Assembly: GCF_002795425.1 (NCBI RefSeq)
Contig: NZ_PHHA01000019.1
Location: forward strand, 1 to 32,983
Source: Conservatibacter flavescens
Lineage (GTDB): Bacteria > Pseudomonadota > Gammaproteobacteria > Enterobacterales > Pasteurellaceae
Direction: 5' to 3'
DNA: 32,983 bases
The translations under genes and the position numbers were made by a program. How positions within the stretch are numbered: position 1 is the stretch's first letter; every line of letters starts with the position of its first letter. A model generated the notes under the pieces. It did no database searches, was not told the origin of the DNA, and worked only from the letters and a program-made list of their open reading frames with translations. Positions 1-7,650 of this stretch are shown here, piece after piece.

Positions 1-2
1 TT

Positions 3-167
3 TTTTTTTTGTGTTTTTGGGGAGGGGGATTATTCATTACACCCATCACACTCTATTTCATTCCAGTATTCCTTCCTCTCATTACACCGATTTATTTTGT
101 CGTGCTATTGTGTATTCAGGTAGCAGCTTCATTTGAATATGTTGTCAGTATCCAAGTCAAAGTCTAA
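3..167 (+). CDS. Possible C-terminal end of an unrecognised membrane protein (partial)
   Basis: An open frame enters from the left edge and stops with TAA at 165-167. The 54 visible codons are very hydrophobic (many Phe, Ile, Leu, Val and Pro), as in one or two membrane segments, and end in a short charged tail (IQVKV). No start is visible and I do not recognise the family. The first 30 bases are homopolymer-rich (ten T, then runs of T and G), so the frame there may be unreliable. A terminator lies about 70 bases after the stop, which fits a real gene end. Confidence is low because the fragment is short. Confidence 0.35.
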   Translation, partial: FFLCFWGGGLFITPITLYFIPVFLPLITPIYFVVLLCIQVAASFEYVVSIQVKV

Positions 168-236
168 TAGTAAGTAAGCGAAATTATTATGTTAGCTTTT
201 TGATTACTGAAGAGACTAATGGGGAAAATAGTTTAT

Positions 237-272
237 AAAAAAATACCGCACTTAAAAGTGCGGTATTTTTTT
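237..272. terminator. Bidirectional terminator made of an inverted uptake-signal pair
   Basis: ACCGCACTT (245-253) and AAGTGCGGT (256-264) face each other and pair into a stem, flanked by a run of seven A on the left and seven T on the right. It sits between the rightward gene fragment at the edge and the leftward ybdG gene, so it can end both transcripts. Head-to-head uptake signals used as terminators are well known in Haemophilus-type genomes. Confidence 0.85.
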
Positions 273-283
273 AGTTAATTTTA

Positions 284-1513
284 TTAGTATTCATATAATG
301 TTAATTCAAAGTAAGATGAGACAGCATAAATATGATCAAATATATCTGCTTGGATTTTCTCATAGTTTACCCAGCGATTATCGGAAGTAAAACAATATAC
401 TTCAATGGGAATACCAAATTGATCTGATTCTAAATGTCTTACCATGCAAGTTAAATCTTGTCGAATCATTTCATGTTGGTGAATATAATTTTCGATATAT
501 TGGCGGAATAAACCTAAATTAGTCAGGTTACGCCCATTCACTAAAATTTCTCGGTTATATTGATGAGATTGGTTATATTCATGGATTTCTTCTATTCGTT
601 GTGCGATAAAGTTTTTCAATAAATCTACTTTCATAAATTTTTCTAACTCTTCATCAGATAATAATCGAACAGAGCTAAACCGTACTTTAAAAGAGCGCTT
701 GATGCGTCTTGCCCCACTTTCAGTCATTCCTCGCCAGTTTTGGAATGCATCGGAAACTAAAGAATAAGTAGGAACAGTAGTAATTGTATTATCAAAGTTC
801 TGGATTTTTACTGTAGTTAAATTAATTTCAGTCACGGTACCATCTGCACCATAGCGGTTAAATGTGATCCAGTCTCCGATTTTAACCATGTTATTGGTTG
901 ATACTTGGATACTAGACACGACACCGAGAATCGTATCTTTAAAGAGTAACAATAATACGGCAGATACGGCACCCAGCGCAGTAAAGAATGTGCCTAAACT
1001 TTGGTTTGTGATATTAATATAGGTACTTGCTATGGCACAAAAAACCACAAAGATGAATGTGATTTGGGAAAAACTATCCATCGGTTTATCTTGAAAACTA
1101 GGTTTAGTTTTCAGATAACGGACTAACGTTTTTAAGAAGATTTGAATTAAGATGACTATCAATAGGGTTTTGACAATCGCAACCATATTGGCAATTACAT
1201 TATAAACAGACTGCTGTGTCCAAATTAGCGCTGCTATGCGCTCAAATAAGGTGAGTGGGACAAATAAGACGAGCGTGTTAATAAACTTGCCGCTTAAAAG
1301 TAGTTCTAAGAATTGATATTTTTGTGTTTTACGGATTTTATCTCTTAATTTTCGTAACAAAATAGAACAGATCTTGGTAAATCCCCAAAGGAAAATCACA
1401 AATAGCAAAATCATAGTCGAAATAGAGATTAAGCTAACGTATTTTTGCGGAATATCTAAGGACTGTAAGAAGTGTGCGTACCATTGATAAAAATGGAGTA
1501 GATTATCGTTCAT
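284..1513 (-). CDS. ybdG: MscS-family mechanosensitive channel, YbdG (MscM) type
   Basis: 409 residues, close to the E. coli YbdG length of 415. The N-terminal third carries several hydrophobic segments (about residues 22-50, 72-92, 105-130 and 150-165). The pore-lining helix and beta domain follow: the FKDTILG segment near 190, then KIGDWITFNRYGADGTV and the TVKIQNFDNTITTVPT stretch, which is diagnostic of this subfamily. The C-terminal half resembles the large cytoplasmic domain of YbdG. The family opens under membrane tension and releases solutes on osmotic downshock; YbdG gives a minor (MscM) activity. The start ATG has a GGAG ribosome-binding site about 8 bases upstream. It is the last gene of the minus-strand run and ends at a terminator. 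Confidence 0.88.
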   Translation of the reverse strand: MNDNLLHFYQWYAHFLQSLDIPQKYVSLISISTMILLFVIFLWGFTKICSILLRKLRDKIRKTQKYQFLELLLSGKFINTLVLFVPLTLFERIAALIWTQQSVYNVIANMVAIVKTLLIVILIQIFLKTLVRYLKTKPSFQDKPMDSFSQITFIFVVFCAIASTYINITNQSLGTFFTALGAVSAVLLLLFKDTILGVVSSIQVSTNNMVKIGDWITFNRYGADGTVTEINLTTVKIQNFDNTITTVPTYSLVSDAFQNWRGMTESGARRIKRSFKVRFSSVRLLSDEELEKFMKVDLLKNFIAQRIEEIHEYNQSHQYNREILVNGRNLTNLGLFRQYIENYIHQHEMIRQDLTCMVRHLESDQFGIPIEVYCFTSDNRWVNYEKIQADIFDHIYAVSSYFELTLYEY

Positions 1514-1593
1514 ATAGTCTCCGTTTTAATAACTGAATAATATAATAGGGGGATTTTAACAATATTTTAATATTTTTTCGAGATGAAATTTGA

Positions 1594-1620
1594 GAAAAGG
1601 GATAACAATCCGTTATCCCT
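1594..1620 (-). terminator. Intrinsic terminator after the oapB-like gene
   Basis: AGGGATAAC (1598-1606) and GTTATCCCT (1612-1620) form a 9-bp stem with a 5-base loop. Read on the minus strand, the stem is followed by TTTT. It lies 11 bases past the stop of the lipoprotein gene and separates it from ybdG. Confidence 0.75.
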
Positions 1621-1631
1621 ATAATAGAGGT

Positions 1632-2021
1632 TTATTGTTTTACACATTGTTCAGCAAGCAAGACCCCAACAGCAGTTGTTAACGTCGCGTACTCTCCTAA
1701 ATTTGTCCAACTCCAATGAATATTGGTATATTTTTGACCAGTTTCTGTCACAATTGGTACAAGCCGTTGGGTAGTATTTTTGAACGTGAGATTTATCGGC
1801 TGTTGGTTTTTTTGTTTATTTTTACTACTTTTGGTGATGTAAACAAGGCTTATTGATTTATTGTCTTTGCATTGGTAACGAATAGCTTTGCTTTTTTGCT
1901 GAATAGCATTATCAGATGGAAGCACTGTTTGATTTTGCGGCGTGTCTATTTGTGGCAGAACAAATTGGCTACACCCAGTTACTACCAGTGATAATAAGGG
2001 GATCCAAGTTTTGATTAACAT
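1632..2021 (-). CDS. oapB: Small outer-membrane lipoprotein, MliC/lysozyme-inhibitor-like, probably OapB
   Basis: 129 residues. A short type II signal peptide ends in the lipobox VVTGC, with Cys17 as the lipid-modified residue. After a polar linker, the domain from about 48 to 127 has the layout of membrane-bound C-type lysozyme inhibitors: a YQC near the start, a central hydrophobic Leu/Pro strand, a W-S-W patch replacing the usual WWTKG, and a late LLAEQC whose Cys would pair with the first. This suggests protection of peptidoglycan from lysozyme or a related periplasmic role. The name oapB rests on position, directly downstream of oapA on the same strand as I recall for Haemophilus; the family call is by eye. 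The intervening 51 bases hold a perfect palindrome. Confidence 0.62.
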   Translation of the reverse strand: MLIKTWIPLLSLVVTGCSQFVLPQIDTPQNQTVLPSDNAIQQKSKAIRYQCKDNKSISLVYITKSSKNKQKNQQPINLTFKNTTQRLVPIVTETGQKYTNIHWSWTNLGEYATLTTAVGVLLAEQCVKQ

Positions 2022-2046
2022 AATAATAAGCCTTTTTGATTGGTAA

Positions 2047-2068
2047 ATCGGAGGTAGTTACCTCCGAT
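2047..2068 (-). terminator. Perfect palindrome between oapA and the downstream lipoprotein gene
   Basis: ATCGGAGGTA (2047-2056) and TACCTCCGAT (2059-2068) pair without mismatch around a 2-base centre, 4 bases past the oapA stop. Only TTTACC follows on the minus strand, so it is a weak terminator at best. It may partly reduce read-through or stabilise the oapA 3' end. Confidence 0.55.
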
Positions 2069-2072
2069 AAGT

Positions 2073-3353
2073 TTATTTACGATAAATATAAGTACCGTCA
2101 GCTTGGCGAATAAATCGAGTACCATCTTGTAAACGCATTTCGGTAACTCGGCCATTGCTATTTAAAGATACTTGTACTTTGTCACCAGGCTTAAAGCTAC
2201 TTAATGTATTGCCTGCTCCGTTAGCTTTGGTCATCGCATTCACATCAGAAATATTTAAGTTGTGATTACGGAAGACTTGCATAAGTGAAACACCTTGTTG
2301 GATAGTGAGTGTTTTTGTATTGCTTGCAGTAGTGCTACGGTTTTCTGTTCTTGCTGGTGTCGCTTCTACAACTGGCGCCGCTTTTCGTTCGGTGCGAGGT
2401 TGTTGTGCTGGTTGTGTTTGAGCAGGTTTTGGAGCAGCCGCTTTTTCTTGACGTTCTGTACGTTGCGCTGTGTTTTGTCTCTCTGTTGGACGTTGTGCCG
2501 TTTGGGCTGGTTTTGCAGGTTGCGGAGTTGGACGAGCGGCTTGTTGTGGCTGCGGTTGAGCAGGGGTCTTTTCTACTTCACGCACTGGCGCTGCAACAGG
2601 TGTAGTTTCTTGTGGTGATGCTAAAGAAACACTGTTAGCGATATGACCAGCCATACCCGCTAAGTGGGTTTCTGTTGTAGACGTATTCACTGCGTTCTGC
2701 TCAGGAGTAGCACTTGGTGAATCAGCACCAGTGTCTGAAGCTGAAATGTCATCAGTAGCCGGATCTTCTGTTATCTGAATTTCATTTTGATCAAGGGGTT
2801 GAAATTCGATAGGTAAATTATTACTGTTTTGCGCTTGGAGAGCATCAACCGTGTTTGATTCTGGTTTTAACCATAAGAAAAACAAAAGGAGTAAAATTGC
2901 ACCGGCTAATGCAACGACAAGGCGACGATGTTTTTGTGGTAACTTTTGTAGCAACGCCCAATTTTCTGGATGTTTCCAATTTGAGGAAGATTGGGTAGGC
3001 GACATCGGTTGTGATTCTGTCGTATCTTGGGTTGATTGGGTATGTACTGATTCAGCCTCTACATGAGATGGCTCTTGAACAGGCGCTGATGTCTCTAAGC
3101 TTGGCTCTGCTGTGTCAGAATGAGTTGAGGATCCAACACTCATGTCACCAAAGACAGGTTCTTTACGCTCAGTATTGTTTGGCATGGCTTCTCCTTTTTT
3201 ATTTAATGATCCAATGAATCCTTTAGCTTTGTCCAATAAAGATGCTTTTGGTTCAATAATTTTTTTCGGAGTGATAGGTTCCATTTGGCTAAACTCTAAA
3301 TCTAATTCGTTTTGCTTCGGTTGATCCGACGGGTTTCTTTTTTCAGAATCCAC
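2073..3353 (-). CDS. oapA: Opacity-associated protein OapA
   Basis: 426 residues, near the size of Haemophilus OapA. A long polar N-terminal part (1-140) precedes one membrane segment (about 144-162, VVALAGAILLLLFFLWL with basic RR before it). A periplasmic linker (about 255-345) is very rich in Pro, Ala, Gln, Thr and Arg and carries repeated TERQ/TER motifs. The C-terminal OapA/LysM-like domain (about 347-426) contains LTIQQGVSLMQVFR and FKPGDKVQVSL. OapA is linked to colony opacity and adherence in Haemophilus; the C-terminal domain is related to peptidoglycan-binding modules. The start is GTG with a GAGG site upstream. It is probably cotranscribed with the lipoprotein gene after it. Confidence 0.9.
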   Translation of the reverse strand: MDSEKRNPSDQPKQNELDLEFSQMEPITPKKIIEPKASLLDKAKGFIGSLNKKGEAMPNNTERKEPVFGDMSVGSSTHSDTAEPSLETSAPVQEPSHVEAESVHTQSTQDTTESQPMSPTQSSSNWKHPENWALLQKLPQKHRRLVVALAGAILLLLFFLWLKPESNTVDALQAQNSNNLPIEFQPLDQNEIQITEDPATDDISASDTGADSPSATPEQNAVNTSTTETHLAGMAGHIANSVSLASPQETTPVAAPVREVEKTPAQPQPQQAARPTPQPAKPAQTAQRPTERQNTAQRTERQEKAAAPKPAQTQPAQQPRTERKAAPVVEATPARTENRSTTASNTKTLTIQQGVSLMQVFRNHNLNISDVNAMTKANGAGNTLSSFKPGDKVQVSLNSNGRVTEMRLQDGTRFIRQADGTYIYRK

Positions 3354-3428
3354 AGTAATACCTCAATTAAAAATAAATAAAAAAACAAAAAAGTTAGTTG
3401 TCATTTTAGCGGATTTTTTCGTTTTTAC

Positions 3429-4442
3429 CTAATTAGAATAAAGTGTTTTATTCGGCTCATGAGGAATTTCACGTGCTAATTTCGGGACAAGATAACCAGA
3501 TGTGATACGTTGTAATTCTTTGTAAATATTGACCGCACTTTGATCATCAAGATAAAAATGAGCTGCCCCAGCGACCTTATCAAATAAATGTAAATAATAA
3601 GGTAAGATGCCAATATTAAATAGTTGATCGCTTAACTGTTTGAGTATTTGAGCATTATCGTTGATGTTTTTGAGCAGTACAGATTGATTAAGTACAGTAA
3701 CATGACTTTCTTTCAGTTGTTTTATGGCTTGTGCAAGTCGTCCATCAATTTCGTTAGGGTGATTAATATGGGTGACTAAAACGACATTTAGGCGATTTTG
3801 GGCAAATAGTGAACATAATTCAGTTGTAATACGTTGTGGAATAACAACTGGTAGGCGAGTATGGATACGCAAACGGGTTAAGTGCGGTATGTTTTCCAAA
3901 TGTTTTATTAGCCATCTTAATTCGTGATCTTTAGCCATAAGCGGATCCCCACCGGAGAGGATGACTTCTTCTATCTCAGTATGTTCTGCTATATAGTTTA
4001 ACGCAATCCGCCAGTTCTCTTTATTTCCTTTATTTTCTGAATAGGGAAAATGGCGACGAAAACAATAACGGCAGTTAACAGCGCAACCTCCCTTTACCAT
4101 AAATAGCAAGCGATTATGATATTTGTGTAAAATATTGGTGACGGGGGTATGTTGTTCATCAAGGGGATCGCGTGTAAAACCTTCGACTTCCATAAATTCA
4201 GCCTGTGAACCCATTACTTGTAAAAAGAGCGGATCGTTTTTATCTCCTTTTTTCATTTTATTGACGAAAGGAATTGGGACACGTAGTGGAAATAAACGGC
4301 GTGCGGCAAGGTCTTTTTCAAAATCAGAAACGGGTAATGAAAGTGTTTCCAAGAGTACTTTAGGATCAGAAATCGCATTAGCAAGGTAATCTGTCCAACT
4401 TTGCTCTTCTCTAATAGGGGAATTTTGAGTTAAAATACACAC
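3429..4442 (-). CDS. epmB: EF-P lysine 2,3-aminomutase EpmB (YjeK), radical SAM enzyme
   Basis: 337 residues. The radical-SAM motif CxxxCxxC is at Cys120, Cys124 and Cys127 ([16 protein letters not shown]), and SGGDPLM follows about 40 residues later, typical of the lysine aminomutase group. EpmB converts (S)-alpha-lysine to (R)-beta-lysine, which EpmA attaches to EF-P. The target gene efp starts 35 bases away on the opposite strand. The enzyme is much shorter than clostridial lysine 2,3-aminomutase, as expected for EpmB. The start is GTG at 4442; I see no strong ribosome-binding site. epmA is not in this window. Confidence 0.93.
   Translation of the reverse strand: MCILTQNSPIREEQSWTDYLANAISDPKVLLETLSLPVSDFEKDLAARRLFPLRVPIPFVNKMKKGDKNDPLFLQVMGSQAEFMEVEGFTRDPLDEQHTPVTNILHKYHNRLLFMVKGGCAVNCRYCFRRHFPYSENKGNKENWRIALNYIAEHTEIEEVILSGGDPLMAKDHELRWLIKHLENIPHLTRLRIHTRLPVVIPQRITTELCSLFAQNRLNVVLVTHINHPNEIDGRLAQAIKQLKESHVTVLNQSVLLKNINDNAQILKQLSDQLFNIGILPYYLHLFDKVAGAAHFYLDDQSAVNIYKELQRITSGYLVPKLAREIPHEPNKTLYSN
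3532..3540 (-). repeat. DNA uptake signal inside epmB
   Basis: Perfect ACCGCACTT, in the sense direction of epmB, where it encodes the QSAVN stretch near the C-terminus. Confidence 0.9.
3880..3888 (+). repeat. DNA uptake signal inside epmB (opposite orientation)
   Basis: Perfect AAGTGCGGT, antisense to epmB and about 340 bases from the other copy in the same gene. Confidence 0.9.
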
Positions 4443-4477
4443 TTTTAAAACTAGCTAATTATATCTTTGAGGAAAAC

Positions 4478-5044
4478 ATGGCTACATATACTACCACTGA
4501 TTTCAAACCAGGTCTAAAATTTATGCAAGATGGCGAACCTTGCGTTATTATTGAGAATGAATTTGTGAAACCTGGTAAAGGGCAGGCATTTACACGTACG
4601 CGTATTCGTAAATTAATTTCGGGTAAGGTATTAGATGTTAACTTTAAATCAGGCACTTCTGTTGAAGCGGCTGATGTGATGGATTTAAACTTAACTTATT
4701 CTTATAAAGATGAAGCCTTTTGGTACTTTATGCACCCAGAAACATTTGAACAATATTCTGCGGATGCTAAAGCGGTTGGTGAGGCTGAAAAATGGTTATT
4801 AGACCAAGCTGAATGTATCATTACTTTATGGAATGGCTCCCCTATCAATGTTACTCCACCAAACTTTGTGGAATTAGAAGTTGTGGATACAGATCCTGGC
4901 TTGAAAGGTGATACTGCAGGCACCGGCGGAAAACCAGCAACATTAAGTACCGGTGCTGTGGTTAAAGTTCCATTATTTGTACAGATTGGTGAAGTTATTC
5001 GCGTAGATACGCGCTCAGGTGAATATGTTTCACGTGTAAAATAA
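4478..5044 (+). CDS. efp: Translation elongation factor P
   Basis: 188 residues, the standard length. EF-P enters the ribosomal E site and rescues ribosomes stalled on polyproline. The modification loop is clear: VKPGKGQAF with Lys34 as the beta-lysylation target, agreeing with the adjacent epmB. The three beta-barrel domains follow, with [11 protein letters not shown] around 128-138 and the C-terminal [17 protein letters not shown] signature. A GAGG ribosome-binding site lies 5-8 bases before ATG. The divergent promoter of efp and epmB must lie in the 35-base gap and the first codons of epmB. A strong hairpin follows the gene. Confidence 0.97.
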   Translation: MATYTTTDFKPGLKFMQDGEPCVIIENEFVKPGKGQAFTRTRIRKLISGKVLDVNFKSGTSVEAADVMDLNLTYSYKDEAFWYFMHPETFEQYSADAKAVGEAEKWLLDQAECIITLWNGSPINVTPPNFVELEVVDTDPGLKGDTAGTGGKPATLSTGAVVKVPLFVQIGEVIRVDTRSGEYVSRVK

Positions 5045-5089
5045 CCACTTCATACGTATAGATCAAATTAAGCGCCTATACGATTGATA

Positions 5090-5133
5090 TTGTTGTTGAA
5101 TCACTCATGAGTGGTTCGACAACAAATTCTTTT
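5090..5133 (+). terminator. Strong hairpin after efp, likely terminator
   Basis: Bases 5090-5105 pair with 5110-5125 over 16 positions with only two T-G wobbles, closing a CATG loop, followed by ATTCTTTT. It sits 45 bases past the efp stop. A weaker inverted repeat (CGTATAG 5055-5061 with CTATACG 5076-5082) precedes it. Confidence 0.65.
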
Positions 5134-5197
5134 CAATTCTTTATGGCTATTTGTTAGAATAGCTTTATTCTATATTCTATTTCATATCACATTAGTT

Positions 5198-5932
5198 ATG
5201 CGCATTCCAAGAATTTATCATCCAGAGCCTTTAGCAACCCAGCGTATTTGTCAGCTTAGTGAAGAGGCGGCAAATCATGTCGGACGGGTTTTACGTATGG
5301 GCGTTGGCGAGGCACTTGAATTATTTGATGGAAGTAACCATATTTATTCAGCCAAGATTTTACAAGCAGATAAGAAGCAAATTATTGTGGAGATCGGGGA
5401 TAGCCAATGGGCAGATAAAGAATCAAATTTATCTATTCATTTAGGGCAGGTAATGTCGCGTGGTGAACGTATGGAATTTACGATTCAGAAGTCTGTGGAG
5501 TTAGGGGTGAATGTGATTACGCCTTTATGGTCCGAACGCTGTGGAGTGAAGTTAGATGCTGAACGCATGACGAAAAAAATCCAGCAGTGGCAAAAAATTG
5601 CCATTGCGGCTTGTGAACAGTGTGGACGTAATGTGATTCCAGAAATACGACCAATGATGAAGCTACAAGATTGGTGCGCAGAACAAGATGGCGCATTGAA
5701 ATTGAATTTGCATCCTAGAGCGCAATACTCTATTCGTACTTTACCGGGGATTCCTAATGAAGGCGTGCGTTTATTGATCGGTTCAGAAGGGGGATTATCG
5801 CCACAAGAAATTGAGCGTACTAAGCAGCAAGGCTTTACCGATGTTTTGTTAGGCAAGCGAGTATTGCGAACGGAAACAGCAGCTTTAGTGGCGATAAGCG
5901 CGTTACAGCTCTGCTTTGGTGATTTAGGTTAA
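5198..5932 (+). CDS. rsmE: 16S rRNA m3U1498 methyltransferase RsmE
   Basis: 244 residues from the chosen ATG. RsmE is a SPOUT-fold enzyme that uses SAM to methylate N3 of U1498 in the small-subunit decoding region. Family landmarks are RIPRIYHP at the N-terminus, the [23 protein letters not shown] region, ERCGVKL, and the knot motif [15 protein letters not shown] followed by [11 protein letters not shown]. The frame stays open upstream to a GTG at 5111, but that would add 29 hydrophobic residues not found in the family and lies inside the efp hairpin, so ATG 5198 is preferred. No good ribosome-binding site is visible before it. yqgE and ruvX follow closely. Confidence 0.95.
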   Translation: MRIPRIYHPEPLATQRICQLSEEAANHVGRVLRMGVGEALELFDGSNHIYSAKILQADKKQIIVEIGDSQWADKESNLSIHLGQVMSRGERMEFTIQKSVELGVNVITPLWSERCGVKLDAERMTKKIQQWQKIAIAACEQCGRNVIPEIRPMMKLQDWCAEQDGALKLNLHPRAQYSIRTLPGIPNEGVRLLIGSEGGLSPQEIERTKQQGFTDVLLGKRVLRTETAALVAISALQLCFGDLG

Positions 5933-5951
5933 TTAGTGTATAGGAGGCAAT

Positions 5952-6509
5952 ATGGAGTTACAAGATCATTTTCTTATTGCAATGCCACATCTTACAGATG
6001 AATATTTTTACCGCTCCGTCATTTATATTTGTGAGCATAATGAGCAGGGATCAATGGGATTAGTACTGACTCAACCAACCGATTTGACGGTGGCAGAATT
6101 AGTAGCGAAGATGAATTTTATGATGGCCAGTTCACGTCATTATCCAGAGCAGGTAGTATTAGCTGGCGGGCCGGTTAATTTAGAGAATGGCTTTATTTTG
6201 CATACCAAAGCGTTTCAAGATTTTCAGCATAGTTATCGCATAACGGATAATTTATTATTGACCACATCTGGTGATATTGTTGATACATTTGGTACACCAT
6301 TTGAACCAGATAAATATTTAGTGGCACTAGGCTGTTCGAGTTGGTTGCCAAATCAATTAGAAGCAGAAATTGCAGATGATTCTTGGTTAGTGGTGCCTGC
6401 GAATGAACGAATTCTGTTTGATGTGCCTTGTGATCAGCGTTGGTTAGAGGCAACTCAGCTATTAGGCATTCAGCATAGTAACCTTGCTTATCAGGCTGGG
6501 CATTGCTGA
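5952..6509 (+). CDS. yqgE: UPF0301 / AlgH family protein YqgE
   Basis: 185 residues, the usual length. The N-terminus ([12 protein letters not shown], then [23 protein letters not shown]) and the central LAGGPV are hallmarks of the family, which has a single-domain fold of still poorly defined function; the Pseudomonas homologue AlgH was linked to alginate and virulence gene expression. A near-perfect AGGAGG site precedes ATG. It lies between rsmE (19-base gap) and ruvX (1-base TGATG overlap), an order common in gamma-proteobacteria, which suggests cotranscription. Confidence 0.93.
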   Translation: MELQDHFLIAMPHLTDEYFYRSVIYICEHNEQGSMGLVLTQPTDLTVAELVAKMNFMMASSRHYPEQVVLAGGPVNLENGFILHTKAFQDFQHSYRITDNLLLTTSGDIVDTFGTPFEPDKYLVALGCSSWLPNQLEAEIADDSWLVVPANERILFDVPCDQRWLEATQLLGIQHSNLAYQAGHC

Positions 6510-6925
6510 TGGAATTAACTGCGATTGCGTTTGATTTCGGTACCAAGAGCATTGGTTGTGCTGTAGGGCAAAGCATTACCGGTACGGCGCAGGGATTGCC
6601 CGCGTTTAAAGCACAAGATGGCGTTCCGGATTGGAATGCGATTGAACGAGTCATAAAAGAATGGCGGCCCGATATCGTGGTAGTCGGATTGCCGTTGAAT
6701 ATGGATGGCACTGAGCAAATGCTAACACTGCGGGCTAAAAAATTTGCTGCTCGTTTACATGGGCGCTTTGGCGTTAAAGTACAATTACAAGATGAGCGCC
6801 TGACAACAACACAAGCGCGTGCTGAAATTTTTGAACGTGGCGGTTTTAAAGCGTTGCAAAAAGGGAAAATTGATAGTATTTCCGCTTGTCTAATTTTAGA
6901 AAGTTGGTTTGAAGAAAATGGATAA
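6509..6925 (+). CDS. ruvX: Putative pre-16S rRNA nuclease RuvX/YqgF
   Basis: 138 residues with the RNase H-like fold: [14 protein letters not shown] at the N-terminus with the first catalytic Asp, [14 protein letters not shown] in the middle, and the [11 protein letters not shown] motif with the second acidic site. YqgF trims the 5' end of pre-16S rRNA in E. coli, though it was first named as a Holliday-junction resolvase. The ATG at 6509 overlaps the yqgE stop in TGATG, a translational-coupling arrangement. Extension upstream to a TTG at 6503 is possible but unlikely. A stem-loop follows at once. Confidence 0.94.
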   Translation: MELTAIAFDFGTKSIGCAVGQSITGTAQGLPAFKAQDGVPDWNAIERVIKEWRPDIVVVGLPLNMDGTEQMLTLRAKKFAARLHGRFGVKVQLQDERLTTTQARAEIFERGGFKALQKGKIDSISACLILESWFEENG

Positions 6926-6965
6926 GGTGGGGAAGTTCCCCACCTTAAAAGTGCGGTTCATTTTT
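6924..6965 (+). terminator. Hairpin after ruvX
   Basis: AAGGTGGGGAA (6924-6934) pairs with TTCCCCACCTT (6936-6946), a GC-rich stem starting in the ruvX stop codon. A T run (ATTTTTAG) appears only after the uptake signal, so termination efficiency is uncertain. It separates the convergent ruvX and mini-ferritin genes. Confidence 0.6.
6949..6957 (+). repeat. DNA uptake signal between ruvX and the mini-ferritin gene
   Basis: Perfect AAGTGCGGT directly after the hairpin stem. Confidence 0.9.
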
Positions 6966-6973
6966 AGTTAATT

Positions 6974-7402
6974 TTAAGCAAGATAGGCCTTAAGCATCCA
7001 AGCTTGTTTTTCTACATCAGCAATGAAATCGGATAATAGCGAATCTGTTCCTACATCATTTTCGCATAATTCTAGTCCTTGTCTTGCTAAATTTAAAAAT
7101 ACATCAAAGCTATTTTTTAGATTGTTAATCATATTGGCTTCAGTTAATTCATTTTCAGGCAGTACATTGATTTGATTGAGTTGCATAACTTCAGTTAAGT
7201 TTAATAATGGTTTGTCGCCAATGATTAATAAGCGTTCTGCAATTTCATCTTCTTGTTCAAATCCCCAATTATAGAGACCTTCAAAAGCTTTATGTAATTC
7301 ATAAAAACCTTTGCCTTTGATCATCCAGTGGTATTTTTGCATTTCGAAAGTGAACGATTTAAGCGTAGCATGTAGTGTTTTTAATACTTGAATTTTAGAC
7401 AT
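6974..7402 (-). CDS. Dps-family mini-ferritin (DNA-binding protein from starved cells type)
   Basis: 142 residues of an all-helical ferritin-like fold. The Dps ferroxidase pattern is in the first 60 residues: YHW with His25, His37 twelve residues on, Glu41 where E. coli Dps has Asp67, then DEIAER with Asp52 and Glu56. Dps dodecamers oxidise and store iron with peroxide, protecting DNA. There is almost no N-terminal tail before the first helix, so the Lys-rich DNA-binding extension of E. coli Dps is missing; it is probably an iron-storing, Dpr-like member. It differs from the Haemophilus Dps sequence I remember. AAGGAG precedes ATG and a strong promoter lies 45 bases upstream. Confidence 0.85.
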   Translation of the reverse strand: MSKIQVLKTLHATLKSFTFEMQKYHWMIKGKGFYELHKAFEGLYNWGFEQEDEIAERLLIIGDKPLLNLTEVMQLNQINVLPENELTEANMINNLKNSFDVFLNLARQGLELCENDVGTDSLLSDFIADVEKQAWMLKAYLA

Positions 7403-7444
7403 AAAATATTCTCCTTGAGTTTCGTCTTGTTTGAGAGCAAGTCT

Positions 7445-7472
7445 ATTATAAATAATAGGTAAGGGTTATCAA
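7445..7472 (-). promoter_or_regulatory. Sigma-70 promoter of the mini-ferritin gene
   Basis: On the minus strand: TTGATA (7472-7467), 16-base spacer, TATAAT (7450-7445). The expected start lies about 36 bases before the ATG. Confidence 0.75.
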
Positions 7473-7547
7473 TCTATTATTATGATTGGTTTTAGGAATT
7501 GATTTTGGTTTATTAAGTGTTAAATGTTATCAATTTGTGTTTTTATA

Positions 7548-7583
7548 GCATTTGGGAGGCTTTTTTACGATGGCTACAAATGC
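7548..7583 (+). other. Stem-loop enclosing a ribosome-binding site and a tiny frame
   Basis: GCATTTG (7548-7554) and CAAATGC (7577-7583) can pair around a loop holding GGGAGG (7554-7559) and ATG at 7570. That ATG opens an 18-codon frame, MATNALYCIYRSISVLFP, ending at 7626. It could be a leader peptide, or chance. It would only be made from a promoter further upstream than the one at 7590-7618. Confidence 0.25.
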
Positions 7584-7589
7584 CTTGTA

Positions 7590-7618
7590 TTGTATCTATC
7601 GGAGTATAAGTGTATTAT
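7590..7618 (+). promoter_or_regulatory. Candidate promoter of the outer-membrane protein gene
   Basis: TTGTAT (7590-7595), 17-base spacer, TATTAT (7613-7618). The transcript would begin about 25 bases before the ATG at 7651. Confidence 0.5.
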
Positions 7619-7650
7619 TCCCTTGAACATTTAAGACCATGAGGTAAACC

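Noticed and set aside
1-30. Homopolymer runs (ten T, then T and G runs) as a phase-variable tract
   Set aside because: They sit at the very edge of the window, with no visible gene start; an assembly end effect cannot be excluded.
2295-3324. Several open frames on the plus strand opposite oapA (60-107 codons)
   Set aside because: They mirror the Pro/Gln/Ala-rich low-complexity part of oapA, read as Cys/Trp/Leu-rich junk, and have no ribosome-binding sites.
5111-5197. Longer rsmE starting at GTG 5111
   Set aside because: It would add 29 hydrophobic residues absent from the family and starts inside the efp hairpin.
6193-6711. 172-codon minus-strand frame opposite yqgE and ruvX
   Set aside because: Both genes on the plus strand are clear family members; the antisense frame has no recognisable motif.
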